DNA of 64,000 nt from Candidatus Bruticola papionis (lineage in GTDB: Bacteria > Vulcanimicrobiota > Xenobia > Xenobiales > Xenobiaceae), in the NCBI GenBank assembly GCA_002407045.1, contig DHKB01000022.1, positions 30,877 to 94,876 on the forward strand, given 5' to 3'. The position numbers were made by a program, and so were the translations under genes. The notes beneath the pieces were generated by a model. The model saw only the letters and a list, made by a program, of their open reading frames with translations, searched no databases and was not told the DNA's origin. Positions 43,758-52,769 of this stretch are shown here, piece after piece (positions within the stretch are counted from its first letter, which is position 1; every line of letters begins with the position of its first letter).

Positions 43758-45599
43758 CTACGGAGTTGCAACTTCGTCAGCAGAAATTTTACTCCAAGCT
43801 TCAAATACTTTTACGGCTACTGGAGCAGCGACCGCTCCGCCATACCCTCCAGACTTTTCTACAAAGACAGTAACTACTAAAGGTTCGGCTGTCCAATTGC
43901 CGGTATATCCGTAGGGAGCATAGCCTGTAAACCAGCAGTGATTTAATCCATTGGGATTATCAACCGTAGGCACATTTTCCACTGTGCCAGTTTTGCCAGC
44001 CACTCCCAAAGCATAACCTCCGCTAGAAGCGGCCGTTCCCTCTTGCATAGCAAAGCGCATACCAGCTTTTATACACTCAAAGTATTTGGATTTTACTTTT
44101 ACTTGGCGAGACTTAGAAACATATTTTTCTAAATTGGTGGGAGAATTTTCTCTTCGGCGCCATTCTACTAAACGAGGCCGGAAAATGGTGCCGTCGGTAA
44201 CTACAGCGGAAGTAGCTACAGCCATTTGCAACGGCGAAGCGGTTACAAAGCCCTGACCTATTGCAGAATTAGCGTCGTCTCCAGGGAACCACTTTTCTTT
44301 AAAAACAGCCTCTTTCCACTCTGCTGTAGGGATATTGCCAGATGTTTCTCCCGGCAAATCGATACCAGTTTTTTGGCCCAATCCAAAATCGTGAGCATAG
44401 GCACTCAAACGTTTTATACCCAGTTCTACTCCTAACTTATAATAAACAACGTCACAAGAGTGGCCCAAGCATTCAGTTAAATCGATAGAGCCATGACCTG
44501 TGCGCACAAAGCAATTGAAAGGCAAACCGGCAACGATATAACTGCCCGTACAATAGAAACGCGACAGTGGAGAAATTAAGCCTTCGTTTAAAGCGGCGGC
44601 CGTAGTAATAAGCTTAAAAGTGGAACCTGGAGGATAGTCGCCGTGTACTGCCCTATTTAGTAAAGGAGAACAAGGATCGTCAAGTAAGGCCGCAAATTTT
44701 TTCTGACTGATGCCTTCAGCAAATTCGTTGGGATCATAATGCGGAAGGCTAACTAAAGCCCTAACGTATCCAGTATAAGGCTCGATGGCTACGACGGCTC
44801 CTCCAGAACGCTCACCATTTTTGGCCGCCAACATATCTAGAACATCACTCAAAGCCTTCTGAGCTTCGGCCTGCAAGTCCAGATCTATGGACGAAAAAAT
44901 GTCGTCACCAGGAACAGCAGGTTCTTTTTCCACATCGCCTAAGAAGCGGCCTTCTGAGTCTAGCATTTCGGTTCTGAGACCAGCACGTCCATGCAAAACA
45001 TCTTCATAGCCAAGCTCTAAGCCTTCTTTACCTATCCATTCTCCAGCTATATACCCTTTGTGCCTCAATTTGGCCAATTTTTCAGCGTCAATTTCACCGA
45101 CATAACCTAAAATATGAGAAGCCAGCTCTCGATTAGGATAAACTCTTTTGAATTTTACTTCCGTTTTTAGTCCATCCATTTTATTCTCAGCTTCAGCAAA
45201 GCGAGCTAAGTCTTCTTGATTTAAATTGTCAGCGATAATAATGGCTTCTCCGTCATTAGTTTTGAGCTGTGCTAACAATTTAGCAAGTTTGGCCTCGGAC
45301 AAGTGAAGCACATGAGCAGCTTTGCGCAATAACTCCTCAGAGTTATCGTGCATGTAAGGTAACATTCTTAAGGTAAAAAGGGCTTCGTTGCGAGCCAAAA
45401 TTCGGCCGCGACGATCATAAATAAGTCCACGTCCAGTCATAATTGGTGAATTGAGACGCAAATTTTCGGCAGCGCATTCACGATAATAGTTAACGTGGAT
45501 AATTTGCATATACACCAGACGTGCCACTAGAATCGAAGCACAAACTAAGGCAAAAGCGGCAAATATGTGGAAAGGACGACTACGCAAGGCTACTCGCAA
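43758..45599 (-). CDS. mrdA: Penicillin-binding protein 2, elongation transpeptidase
   Basis: A 613-residue class B PBP with an N-terminal membrane helix (about 10-32), a pedestal domain (RGLIYDRRGRILARN), and a transpeptidase domain: active-site STFK, the SxN-like GHSCD and KTGT. Together with MreC and MreD it builds the side wall of rod cells. The TTG start at 45599 overlaps the end of mreD by ten bases. The order mreB-mreC-mreD-mrdA on minus is the classical mre cluster, here without rodA. Confidence 0.95.
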   Translation of the reverse strand: MRVALRSRPFHIFAAFALVCASILVARLVYMQIIHVNYYRECAAENLRLNSPIMTGRGLIYDRRGRILARNEALFTLRMLPYMHDNSEELLRKAAHVLHLSEAKLAKLLAQLKTNDGEAIIIADNLNQEDLARFAEAENKMDGLKTEVKFKRVYPNRELASHILGYVGEIDAEKLAKLRHKGYIAGEWIGKEGLELGYEDVLHGRAGLRTEMLDSEGRFLGDVEKEPAVPGDDIFSSIDLDLQAEAQKALSDVLDMLAAKNGERSGGAVVAIEPYTGYVRALVSLPHYDPNEFAEGISQKKFAALLDDPCSPLLNRAVHGDYPPGSTFKLITTAAALNEGLISPLSRFYCTGSYIVAGLPFNCFVRTGHGSIDLTECLGHSCDVVYYKLGVELGIKRLSAYAHDFGLGQKTGIDLPGETSGNIPTAEWKEAVFKEKWFPGDDANSAIGQGFVTASPLQMAVATSAVVTDGTIFRPRLVEWRRRENSPTNLEKYVSKSRQVKVKSKYFECIKAGMRFAMQEGTAASSGGYALGVAGKTGTVENVPTVDNPNGLNHCWFTGYAPYGYTGNWTAEPLVVTVFVEKSGGYGGAVAAPVAVKVFEAWSKISADEVATP

Positions 45600-46099
45600 T
45601 CCAATTCAAGCGGAATAAAAGCATAAGTTCCCAAAATTTTGTTAGCCAACCATAACATAGGCCATAAGAAAATAGCATTCCATAGCAAAGCGCTCCACAG
45701 CCAAGATCGAGAAATAATCTGGCTGGGCACATCGGCTCCGAATATCGATAGCAAAGTGAGCTCTGCAACAAAGATAACCGTAGCCGTTACAACCGTAAAT
45801 ATATAAATAAAAGGTCGGTCGCTGTATGGCTTCAGAAAAGTACCTACAGCTCCGCCCAAAATTGCGTAAGCTAGAGCCAACCATCCAGGAGAGCAATCAC
45901 TAAAGAGACCAACCATAGCGCCACATAAAAGTCCAAAGATAACTCCGGGCTCTTTTCCGTAACGCAAAGCCATTACAGATAAACAAAGAATAGCCAATTC
46001 GGGACGTGGCCAACCAACAGGAAGCGCTGATTCAAGCAGTAGGCCCAAAGCCAGCAAAGGCAAAACAAAAATGAGAGCTGAGCGGAAATGTTTGATCAT
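45590..46099 (-). CDS. mreD: Rod shape-determining protein MreD
   Basis: A 169-residue membrane protein with five or six hydrophobic helices and the MreD pattern RPELAILCLSVMALRYGKEPG near residue 33, then GLLCGAMVGLFSDC. It overlaps mreC by four bases (ATGA) and mrdA by ten, so the three are translationally coupled. It is the membrane partner that links MreC with the elongation machinery. Confidence 0.92.
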   Translation of the reverse strand: MIKHFRSALIFVLPLLALGLLLESALPVGWPRPELAILCLSVMALRYGKEPGVIFGLLCGAMVGLFSDCSPGWLALAYAILGGAVGTFLKPYSDRPFIYIFTVVTATVIFVAELTLLSIFGADVPSQIISRSWLWSALLWNAIFLWPMLWLANKILGTYAFIPLELDCE

Positions 46100-47433
46100 G
46101 GTTCCAACTCCACTGCATTGGGGGTAGGCACACTTTCAAGGGCTGCTTCTTCGGCGGGAGGCTCTTCGGGAGCACTCTCTTCACTCTCTTCGACAGTAAT
46201 ATAGTGGCTTTCAGCTCCTTGAGCAGGAGCTTCGAAAGATGGACTGTTGCTAACTTCCGCAGGCGCTTCATAGCTATGCTCAGAGGGAACAGAAGCGGCA
46301 GGTTCACTTCTATCCTCAGCAACTTTTTCAGAAGCGACGTCACTACTAGAAGTAGAACTGACCGAGGGAGACGGAGGTGCCTCGAGAGGAGCTGATAATT
46401 CGGCAGGAGCGGAATCTGCTGGAGCGATACTGGGCACACTTTCAGCTGCTGGCTCCGAAGAAGCAGCTTCAGTGGAAGGTTCTTGAACAGATGCTCTATT
46501 TAAATCGCTCCAATTATTATCAGGTGTTTCTCCCAAGTTGCTAGCTCTCAAGGCAGCTTCAGCGCTCTCTTTAGCAGCTTGCTTAGCTTCTTGTTCGGCT
46601 CGCAAAATGGCATCTTTGAAGATATTAGGATCGGTTGAGCTATCACCTTTAGTTATTAAAATAACCTCACGCAAACGCGGCAATTCGGCGCTAAGCTTGA
46701 CCAAAACATCTTGGTACATAGCCTCCTGACTGACATAAGCTCGCTCTACACGCCCTACAGCTAAGCCGCCAGGATAGACGTCGCCCAATCCGGAGGTAAC
46801 GACCAATTGTCCGGGCTTAATGGGCACATCAAAACGAATATACTTTATGACGCTGCGCATCATTTTATTAGTGCGCATAATTCCATAAATTTCAGAATCA
46901 ACTAAAGCTACAGGTACAGCCAAACTTTCACTGCCTACTAAAGAAAGAGTGCAAGAACGGCTCCCAACTTGACTTACTCTTCCTACTAAGCCTTCAGGGG
47001 TAACAGCGACCATATTTTCTGTCACTCCATCGTTGCGACCGCGATCTAGAACTACTTTTTCTCCCCAATTGTTGGGATCACGAGCAATTACGCGAGCGCT
47101 AATTTTAACTTTACCTGGCAACTGAGCTTTTAACTCAAGCAAAGATTGTAAACGTAAATTTTGCACTTTATAGGCCAAAAGACGGCTTCTTTCATCTCTG
47201 AGAGCTTTAATTTCAGCTTCAAGTTGATCGTTTTTTTCACTTAAAGCTTTAAACTGAGTAAAGCCACGCAGCCAATCATCAACCTGAGAAGAAAAATTGG
47301 CAACAACTTTTTGCACAGGAGACAAAGCTAAAGCAGAAGTTTTTACCCAAGCGATACTGCCAATTGCTTCCAAAACAACACAGACAAAGACCAGCAAAAA
47401 AAGCATTTTTAGCCAATATTTGATCTGCCGCAT
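46096..47433 (-). CDS. mreC: Rod shape-determining protein MreC with long acidic tail
   Basis: A 445-residue protein. One N-terminal helix (residues about 8-28) is followed by a coiled coil and the MreC beta-barrel domain (ARVIARDPNNWGEKVVLDRG, VTSGLGDVYPGGLAVG) up to about residue 265. The remaining 180 residues are a low-complexity tail rich in Ser, Ala, Pro and Glu, not present in most MreC (about 270-370 residues). Such a tail could reach through the wall or bind a partner. It lies 107 bases after mreB on minus. Confidence 0.93.
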   Translation of the reverse strand: MRQIKYWLKMLFLLVFVCVVLEAIGSIAWVKTSALALSPVQKVVANFSSQVDDWLRGFTQFKALSEKNDQLEAEIKALRDERSRLLAYKVQNLRLQSLLELKAQLPGKVKISARVIARDPNNWGEKVVLDRGRNDGVTENMVAVTPEGLVGRVSQVGSRSCTLSLVGSESLAVPVALVDSEIYGIMRTNKMMRSVIKYIRFDVPIKPGQLVVTSGLGDVYPGGLAVGRVERAYVSQEAMYQDVLVKLSAELPRLREVILITKGDSSTDPNIFKDAILRAEQEAKQAAKESAEAALRASNLGETPDNNWSDLNRASVQEPSTEAASSEPAAESVPSIAPADSAPAELSAPLEAPPSPSVSSTSSSDVASEKVAEDRSEPAASVPSEHSYEAPAEVSNSPSFEAPAQGAESHYITVEESEESAPEEPPAEEAALESVPTPNAVELEP

Positions 47434-47540
47434 CGTTTGTAAATCTCCAGACTATTTGAGAAAGTTTGTCTATCCTATTTTGCTAGCCTCAGCCCCCAGA
47501 GGCCTTAGTGCATATATTTTGACAAAAAGGCTAATTGCTT

Positions 47541-48581
47541 TTACCAGAAATTGCGTGTTTCTACTCCTTCTACAGACCTCATTATACGTGGATCATGATA
47601 AAGTTGTTCTAAACCAAGTAAAGTGCAATCTTCAGGTTTTTCAGCTACTTGGCAAAACACTCCAGTTTCGGCAGCCAAATATTGAGCTAATCCGCTCAAG
47701 CGACTGCCTCCACCACACAACATCATACCCGAATTGACTATATCGTTGGTAAAGCCTGGAGGTGTGAGCTGAATAACACGCTGTAACATATGGGAAATTC
47801 GCTCTAACTTGGGTTTTAATATTTTTAAGATCTGTGCCGCAGTCAGTTTCATTTTTCTAGGGAAGCCGGTTTTTAAGTCGCGCCCTTTTATTTCAAAACT
47901 CAAAGCCCCATTTTCTGTGTAGGCGCATCCGCCTTCTATTTTCAATTGCTCGGCACTGCCCATACCTACAACTAAATTTTGGCGACGGCAATAGTCCACA
48001 ATAGCTTTATCAAGGGCTGCTCCAGCTACAGGCACAGAATCGGCCACCACAATAGCTCCCATACATATCACGGCTGCTTGGGTTATTTCAGCTCCGACGT
48101 TGACAACTAAACAAGCTTTACTTTGAGTAATTGATAATCCACAGCCCAAAGCTGAGGCCAAAGGAGCAGCCACTAAAGAAATACCTCTGGCGCCAGCCGA
48201 GCGACAAAGATCGGAAATGATACGCACATCAGCTTCGGAAGCTCCCACTGGTACAGATAGCAAAATTCTAGGGCCAAATAGTCCTAGATTGGAGCAGCGA
48301 CTTAAACAGAAGCACAGCAATTCCAGAGCTTTGTCATAATCGCAAACGCATCCCTCTTTTATGGGAGCGCTCAATATCTTTTCCTTATTTAGGCGTCCAG
48401 CCATAAGTTTGGCCTGAGAGCCGACAGCCACAAGTTTATCGCTTTTAACCTCGTAGATAAGACGAGCATATTCACGCCAGTAGTTTTTTCCACACTCTGC
48501 CACACCTACGGAAGAGCTTCCTAGATCAACCCCCAGATCAGGAGAGAACTTGGAAATCAATTTATCGAAAAAATCTAACAC
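47541..48581 (-). CDS. mreB: MreB-family actin-like protein
   Basis: A 346-residue actin-like ATPase that organises elongation along the membrane. Phosphate-1 DLGSSSVGV, VNVGAEITQAAV (phosphate-2-like) and GGGSRLSGL (adenosine motif) are present and length fits. The N-terminal phosphate loop departs from the usual DLGTANT, and sequence is Cys-rich, so it is more divergent than typical MreB. It heads the mre cluster, and maf lies 21 bases upstream. A second, standard MreB may exist elsewhere. Confidence 0.85.
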   Translation of the reverse strand: MLDFFDKLISKFSPDLGVDLGSSSVGVAECGKNYWREYARLIYEVKSDKLVAVGSQAKLMAGRLNKEKILSAPIKEGCVCDYDKALELLCFCLSRCSNLGLFGPRILLSVPVGASEADVRIISDLCRSAGARGISLVAAPLASALGCGLSITQSKACLVVNVGAEITQAAVICMGAIVVADSVPVAGAALDKAIVDYCRRQNLVVGMGSAEQLKIEGGCAYTENGALSFEIKGRDLKTGFPRKMKLTAAQILKILKPKLERISHMLQRVIQLTPPGFTNDIVNSGMMLCGGGSRLSGLAQYLAAETGVFCQVAEKPEDCTLLGLEQLYHDPRIMRSVEGVETRNFW

Positions 48582-48602
48582 GCCTATCCTACCCTACAAA
48601 GT

Positions 48603-49433
48603 CTAATCTCGCAAAGAAAATAGATTAAAACCGAAAGCTGTACTTAAACTATTTAACACAGTTAAAGGCAATCCCACCACATTAAAATAACATCCATCTA
48701 TTTTTTCCACTAAAAGCGAGCCTAACTCTTGAATGCCATAGGCTCCAGCTTTATCCAGAGGATGGCCAGTTTCTACGTATGCTTTTATTTCTTGCTCTAT
48801 AGAGGAGCGGAATTTGACGGCTGTAACAGCGCACGATTTTATAAATTGCCCCGACGGCAAAGCTTGCACAGCAACGCCAGTAACTACGTGATGCCAACGT
48901 CCAGCCAAACCGGAAAGCATCTCCGCAGCTTCAGCCTTGGAGCCAGGTTTGCCCAAAACAGCTTTGCCACAAACCACTACTGTATCAGATCCTATGACCA
49001 AAGCTTGAGAGGTGTGATCTATTACTACTTGAGAAGCAGAAGAACGAGCTTTGGCCAAGGCGGAATTTTGCACTTCTTTGATAACTTCAGCTAAAACTTC
49101 AGTTTCGCAGGCTTTATGCAAACGTAAACTCAAATTGGCATAAGGGCCGACACAATCTAAAATAGGTTGCACTTGAGGGATTGAACTAACCTTACTTTTG
49201 TCTTTTCCCAAAAATGCCGAATATTCAGCATACATGTTGGCGTTAGCGCTGCCGAAATCGTCTCGGACGTTTTCTCTAAGCTCAGTTAAACCGCAACCAG
49301 AGCGGGAACAAGGAGGTTCGGCTTCAGGACTAGGCTTCAGAACTGTGAAATCGAGCCCTAACATTTCTAGTAATTCGCGGCGACGCGGCGAAGCGGAGGC
49401 CAAAATTATTTTAGGCTTATTTTCTTTTTGCAT
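48603..49433 (-). CDS. maf: Maf-type nucleotide pyrophosphatase with internal insert
   Basis: House-cleaning phosphatase hydrolysing non-canonical or canonical nucleoside triphosphates. LASASPRRRELLEMLGL at the start, VIGSDTVVVCGKAVLGKP, the HHVVTGVAV and the DKAGAYGIQ loop mark the family. The protein has 276 residues; relatives have about 190-210. The difference is an insert of some 70 residues (about 40-112) between the first strand and ALAKARSSA. The ATG at 49433 gives the standard start; the frame upstream of it is rejected. It lies next to mreB, as maf does in several other phyla. Confidence 0.92.
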   Translation of the reverse strand: MQKENKPKIILASASPRRRELLEMLGLDFTVLKPSPEAEPPCSRSGCGLTELRENVRDDFGSANANMYAEYSAFLGKDKSKVSSIPQVQPILDCVGPYANLSLRLHKACETEVLAEVIKEVQNSALAKARSSASQVVIDHTSQALVIGSDTVVVCGKAVLGKPGSKAEAAEMLSGLAGRWHHVVTGVAVQALPSGQFIKSCAVTAVKFRSSIEQEIKAYVETGHPLDKAGAYGIQELGSLLVEKIDGCYFNVVGLPLTVLNSLSTAFGFNLFSLRD

Positions 49434-49518
49434 ATGGGGCGAATTATAGCACGAAAAGAGCGAATAACGATACACTGAGCTTAAAAAAGAACACTATCCG
49501 ATAGATAGGGAGCTACAC

Positions 49519-50061
49519 ATGAAAATAGTCACTAAAACAGGCGATAAAGGCGAAACATCTTTAATTGGAGGGGAACGTGTTTCTAAGGATGATCCACATT
49601 TAGCTGCTTGCGGCTCAATAGACGAATTAAGTGCCATCCTGGGTGTATGCCTAAGCCTAGCTCCACCTTCTCCTTGGTGCGAAGAGCTAGAAGAAATACA
49701 GCGTACTTTGTTTCTGCTAGCCGCCGATTTAGCTTCTCCTGAGTTGTCAACTAATTTTCATTTAACAGCAAATCATGTTAAACAATTAGAAGATAAACTT
49801 CAGCCTCACTTACAAGCTCTGCCTGAACAAAATTGTTTTATCCTCAATGGAGGCGGACAATGTGGTTCTTTTTTACATTGGGCCCGCACCGTCTGCCGCC
49901 GAGCCGAAAGAGAATGCGTAACCTTAAAGCGCTTAACTAACTCAGAGCGACACCCTTTCAATGACTCGCTCCTAGTATATATGAACAGGCTGTCCGATTA
50001 CCTTTTTACAGCCGCTCGCCTAATAAATCGTCAGCAAGGCTGTGAAGAAAAAAAGGTATAA
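49519..50061 (+). CDS. Cob(I)alamin adenosyltransferase, PduO type
   Basis: Transfers the adenosyl group of ATP to cob(I)alamin, giving coenzyme B12. Family marks are KTGDKGETSLIGGERVSKDD at the start, GSIDELSAILG and CRRAERE near residue 130. Length of 180 is usual for this trimeric family. AGGGAG lies ten bases before the ATG. It implies use of adenosylcobalamin-dependent enzymes, though none is in the window. maf lies on the other strand, 85 bases away. Confidence 0.95.
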   Translation: MKIVTKTGDKGETSLIGGERVSKDDPHLAACGSIDELSAILGVCLSLAPPSPWCEELEEIQRTLFLLAADLASPELSTNFHLTANHVKQLEDKLQPHLQALPEQNCFILNGGGQCGSFLHWARTVCRRAERECVTLKRLTNSERHPFNDSLLVYMNRLSDYLFTAARLINRQQGCEEKKV

Positions 50062-50085
50062 TCCTTTTTTTTATCTCTTTTGCCC

Positions 50086-50115
50086 TTGCTTTCATATTTG
50101 AGGACGTGATATAAT
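50086..50115 (+). promoter_or_regulatory. Promoter of rpsT
   Basis: TTGCTT (50086-50091) and TATAAT (50110-50115) with 18 bases between, giving an untranslated leader of roughly 135 bases. The -10 is perfect. Confidence 0.65.
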
Positions 50116-50254
50116 GCCCCCGGTTTAGAAGCGAGTAGTTTAAGTTGGTAGAGCGAGAGTAGTTTGCTCACTCCCCCTAGTGCAAAAAAGATATTTTTTG
50201 CCTGAAATATGTTTCACTAAAGTTTCTAAAGATTTTGTTTGGAGGATTTTCAAA

Positions 50255-50530
50255 GTGGCAAACATTAAGACTGCCAAAAAGATGATCTTGGTTCACGAGC
50301 GCCGCCGCAAGCGCAACGTTAGCGTAAAGACTCGTATCAAAAACGTTTTCAAGGCTGCTATAGCTACCTTAGAGAAGGAAAACAGCGCTGAAGTACGCGC
50401 TCAGTCCTTAAGCGCCGCTTCTTCCACTATCGACAAGGCCGTGGCTAAGGGCATCGTCCACAAGAATAAGGCTGCCCGCCGCAAATCCCGTTTGGCCCGC
50501 AAAATTAACGCCGCCAACGCTCAAGCCTAA
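50255..50530 (+). CDS. rpsT: Ribosomal protein S20
   Basis: A 91-residue very basic helical protein of the small subunit that binds 16S rRNA. NIKTAKKMI, RRRKRN and the C-terminal GIVHKNKAARRKSRLARKIN are diagnostic. It begins at GTG 50255, with GGAGGA eight bases upstream; rare start codons are usual for rpsT and serve its autoregulation. The long leader carries a D-arm-like stretch and a hairpin of A and T runs. A terminator follows. Confidence 0.97.
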   Translation: MANIKTAKKMILVHERRRKRNVSVKTRIKNVFKAAIATLEKENSAEVRAQSLSAASSTIDKAVAKGIVHKNKAARRKSRLARKINAANAQA

Positions 50531-50554
50531 TATTCGTCAGAATTTTAGCTGAAA

Positions 50555-50597
50555 AGACTCCGCCGCTTTATGAAAAAGCAGACGGAGTTTTTTTTGT
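50555..50597 (+). terminator. Terminator of rpsT
   Basis: ACTCCG (50557-50562) pairs with CGGAGT (50583-50588), with GCTTT and AAAGC inside, followed by nine T. It lies about 25 bases past the stop. Confidence 0.85.
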
Positions 50598-50625
50598 TTT
50601 GTAAAGGATAAAATAATCAACAATT

Positions 50626-51201
50626 ATGGGAAATTCAAAACTAGAGCGACTAACTTCCAAAATAAATGAACTTTTAAGCAAAAAGGATTATGTCATTCTG
50701 GCTATAGATGGACGCTGTGGCTCAGGCAAAACCACCCTAGCTTCTCACCTGCAAAAAGAGTTCAAAGCCAATCTTTTCCATATGGATGATTTTTATTTGC
50801 CACTCAGTTTGCGCACTCCTGAAATTCTCAGCCAAATAGCCGGCAATATAGATCGCTGGCGCTTAATTGAAGAGGTCTTGCGTCCTTTACAAAAGCGACT
50901 TCCTTTTACTTATCGCACTTATAGCCACACTCCCTCGCCTCATTTTAGTGAGCCTATTCAAGTTCAACCCACCCAAGTAACCATAGTAGAAGGTTCCTAT
51001 TCTTGTCATCCTGATTTCATTACTTTTTACGATTACAAAATATTTCTTTCTCTAGATAAAGATAAGCAATGGCAACGCTTAAGCGGCCGAGAAACTCCAG
51101 AAGAGCTAGCCGGTTTTGCCAAATTCTGGATTCCCAAGGAAGAAAAATATTTCCAAGCTTACCAAATCCAAACTAAATGTGATTTTTATTGGGAAGCTTA
51201 A
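50626..51201 (+). CDS. Uridine kinase-like P-loop phosphotransferase
   Basis: A 191-residue P-loop kinase. Walker A GRCGSGKTTLASHL lies near residue 30; FHMDDFYLP at about 51 gives the catalytic Asp and the family start of the substrate site; VEGSYSCHP is the Walker B-like strand. It is closest in pattern to uridine kinase, with phosphoribulokinase and pantothenate kinase as relatives. It lacks several motifs of standard Udk, so substrate remains open. It lies between rpsT and ahcY and is closed by a shared hairpin. Confidence 0.8.
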   Translation: MGNSKLERLTSKINELLSKKDYVILAIDGRCGSGKTTLASHLQKEFKANLFHMDDFYLPLSLRTPEILSQIAGNIDRWRLIEEVLRPLQKRLPFTYRTYSHTPSPHFSEPIQVQPTQVTIVEGSYSCHPDFITFYDYKIFLSLDKDKQWQRLSGRETPEELAGFAKFWIPKEEKYFQAYQIQTKCDFYWEA

Positions 51202-51204
51202 AGC

Positions 51205-51248
51205 AAAAAAAATAGCTCCGCTTTTTTCAAAAAATAAAAGCGGAGCTC
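51205..51248 (-). terminator. Terminator between the kinase and ahcY
   Basis: AGCTCCGCTTTT (51215-51226) pairs perfectly with AAAAGCGGAGCT (51237-51248). On minus a T-run follows, ending ahcY; it may also act on the kinase gene on plus. Confidence 0.85.
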
Positions 51249-51276
51249 AGCTCATTCTAGCAATTAAGTCAAAAAA

Positions 51277-52584
51277 TTAGTAGCGATAATATTCAGGCTT
51301 GTAGGGGCCTTCTACGGGTACGCCCAGATATTCGGCTTGTTCGGGAGTAAGCTTAGTTAAGCTGACACCCAATTTAGGCAAGTGGAGACGAGCAACTTCT
51401 TCATCGAGCTTCTTAGGCAAACGATAAACACCGATAGGATACTTATCATGGTTGTTCCAAAGCTCGATCTGGCCCAGTACTTGGTTGGTAAAAGAGCAAG
51501 ACATTACGAAAGAAGGATGGCCAGTGGCGCAGCCCAAGTTGACCAAACGTCCGCGAGCCAAAACGATCAAATCGCGACCGCTAGGCAACTGGAAGACGTC
51601 TACTTGAGGCTTCAAGTTATACTCGGTAATACCAGGGGTAGTTTCCAGCCAGTGCATATCGATTTCGCAATCGAAGTGGCCGATATTGCAAACGATGGCC
51701 TTATCTTTCATTTCCATCATGTGGCGGCCCATGATAATGCCTTTGCAACCGGTGGTGGTGACAAAAATATCACCGATAGGAGCGGCTTCTTCCATAGTCA
51801 TGACTTGGTAGCCTTCCATGGCAGCTTGTAAAGCGCAAATAGGATCTATCTCGGTAATAATGACACGAGCGCCGAAACCGCGCATACTCTGAGCGCAGCC
51901 TTTACCTACATCGCCGAAACCACAAACGACTACTACTTTACCGGCGACCATAACATCGGTGCCTCTCTTAATACCGTCGGCCAAAGACTCGCGGCAACCG
52001 TAAAGGTTGTCAAACTTGGACTTGGTTACAGAGTCGTTAACGTTGATAGCCGGAGCCAAAAGCTTGCCTTCAGCAGCGCGACGATAAAGGTTGTGTACAC
52101 CAGTTGTAGTCTCTTCGGTAATACCGCGAATCTCTTTGAAAAGTTCGGGGAATTCGTCGTGAACTAAGTTAGTCAAATCGCCGCCATCGTCTAAGATCAT
52201 ATTGGGGCCTAAGCCGCCTTCGAATTTCAAGCTCTGACGGATACACCAATCGTACTCCTCTAAAGTTTCACCCTTCCAAGCGAAAACGGGTACACCAGCA
52301 GCAGCAATAGCAGCAGCAGCGTGATCCTGAGTGCTATAGATATTGCAAGAACTCCAGCGAACCTGAGCGCCCAAAGCTACGCAAGTTTCAATTAGAACAG
52401 CGGTCTGAACGGTCATATGCAGACAACCGGCGATACGAGCTCCTTTTAAAGGCTTCTCGTCGGCATAGCGCTCGCGTAAAGCCATCAATCCGGGCATTTC
52501 AGCTTCGGAGAGAACGATGTCACGTCTTCCCCATTCAGCTAAGCTCATATCTTTTACTTTGTAATCTACAGCAGATTCGCTCAT
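51277..52584 (-). CDS. ahcY: Adenosylhomocysteinase
   Basis: Hydrolyses S-adenosylhomocysteine to adenosine and homocysteine, keeping methylation running. NAD-binding [11 protein letters not shown], active-site [13 protein letters not shown] and the C-terminal [15 protein letters not shown] and YKPEYYRY are all intact. Length of 435 fits the bacterial type without the plant-like insert. GGAGGA precedes the ATG by nine bases. No SAH riboswitch was recognised upstream. Confidence 0.98.
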   Translation of the reverse strand: MSESAVDYKVKDMSLAEWGRRDIVLSEAEMPGLMALRERYADEKPLKGARIAGCLHMTVQTAVLIETCVALGAQVRWSSCNIYSTQDHAAAAIAAAGVPVFAWKGETLEEYDWCIRQSLKFEGGLGPNMILDDGGDLTNLVHDEFPELFKEIRGITEETTTGVHNLYRRAAEGKLLAPAINVNDSVTKSKFDNLYGCRESLADGIKRGTDVMVAGKVVVVCGFGDVGKGCAQSMRGFGARVIITEIDPICALQAAMEGYQVMTMEEAAPIGDIFVTTTGCKGIIMGRHMMEMKDKAIVCNIGHFDCEIDMHWLETTPGITEYNLKPQVDVFQLPSGRDLIVLARGRLVNLGCATGHPSFVMSCSFTNQVLGQIELWNNHDKYPIGVYRLPKKLDEEVARLHLPKLGVSLTKLTPEQAEYLGVPVEGPYKPEYYRY

Positions 52585-52711
52585 ATTAAAGAGTCCTCCA
52601 TAAAATTGACGCCAAAACGCCTAACAAAAAAAATACTAAAAAGCTAACTAAAGCATCTAATTAGACCGGTGAAAATTCTCTACCTCGCCTTTATTCCTGC
52701 TTTTTTTTATA

Positions 52712-52751
52712 AAAAGCACAGAAAGAGTCGCTCGAACTTACTCTACGACTC
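52712..52751 (-). terminator. Probable terminator of the Nif3-like gene
   Basis: GAGTCG (52725-52730) and CGACTC (52746-52751) make a 6-bp stem about 20 bases past the stop on minus. T residues follow but not at once, so strength is uncertain. Confidence 0.45.
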
Positions 52752-52769
52752 GTAAAGCGGTATTTTTAC

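Noticed and set aside
50130..50175. A tRNA gene before rpsT
   Set aside because: Only a D-arm-like stretch is present; there is no T-arm, no proper anticodon stem and no acceptor pairing.
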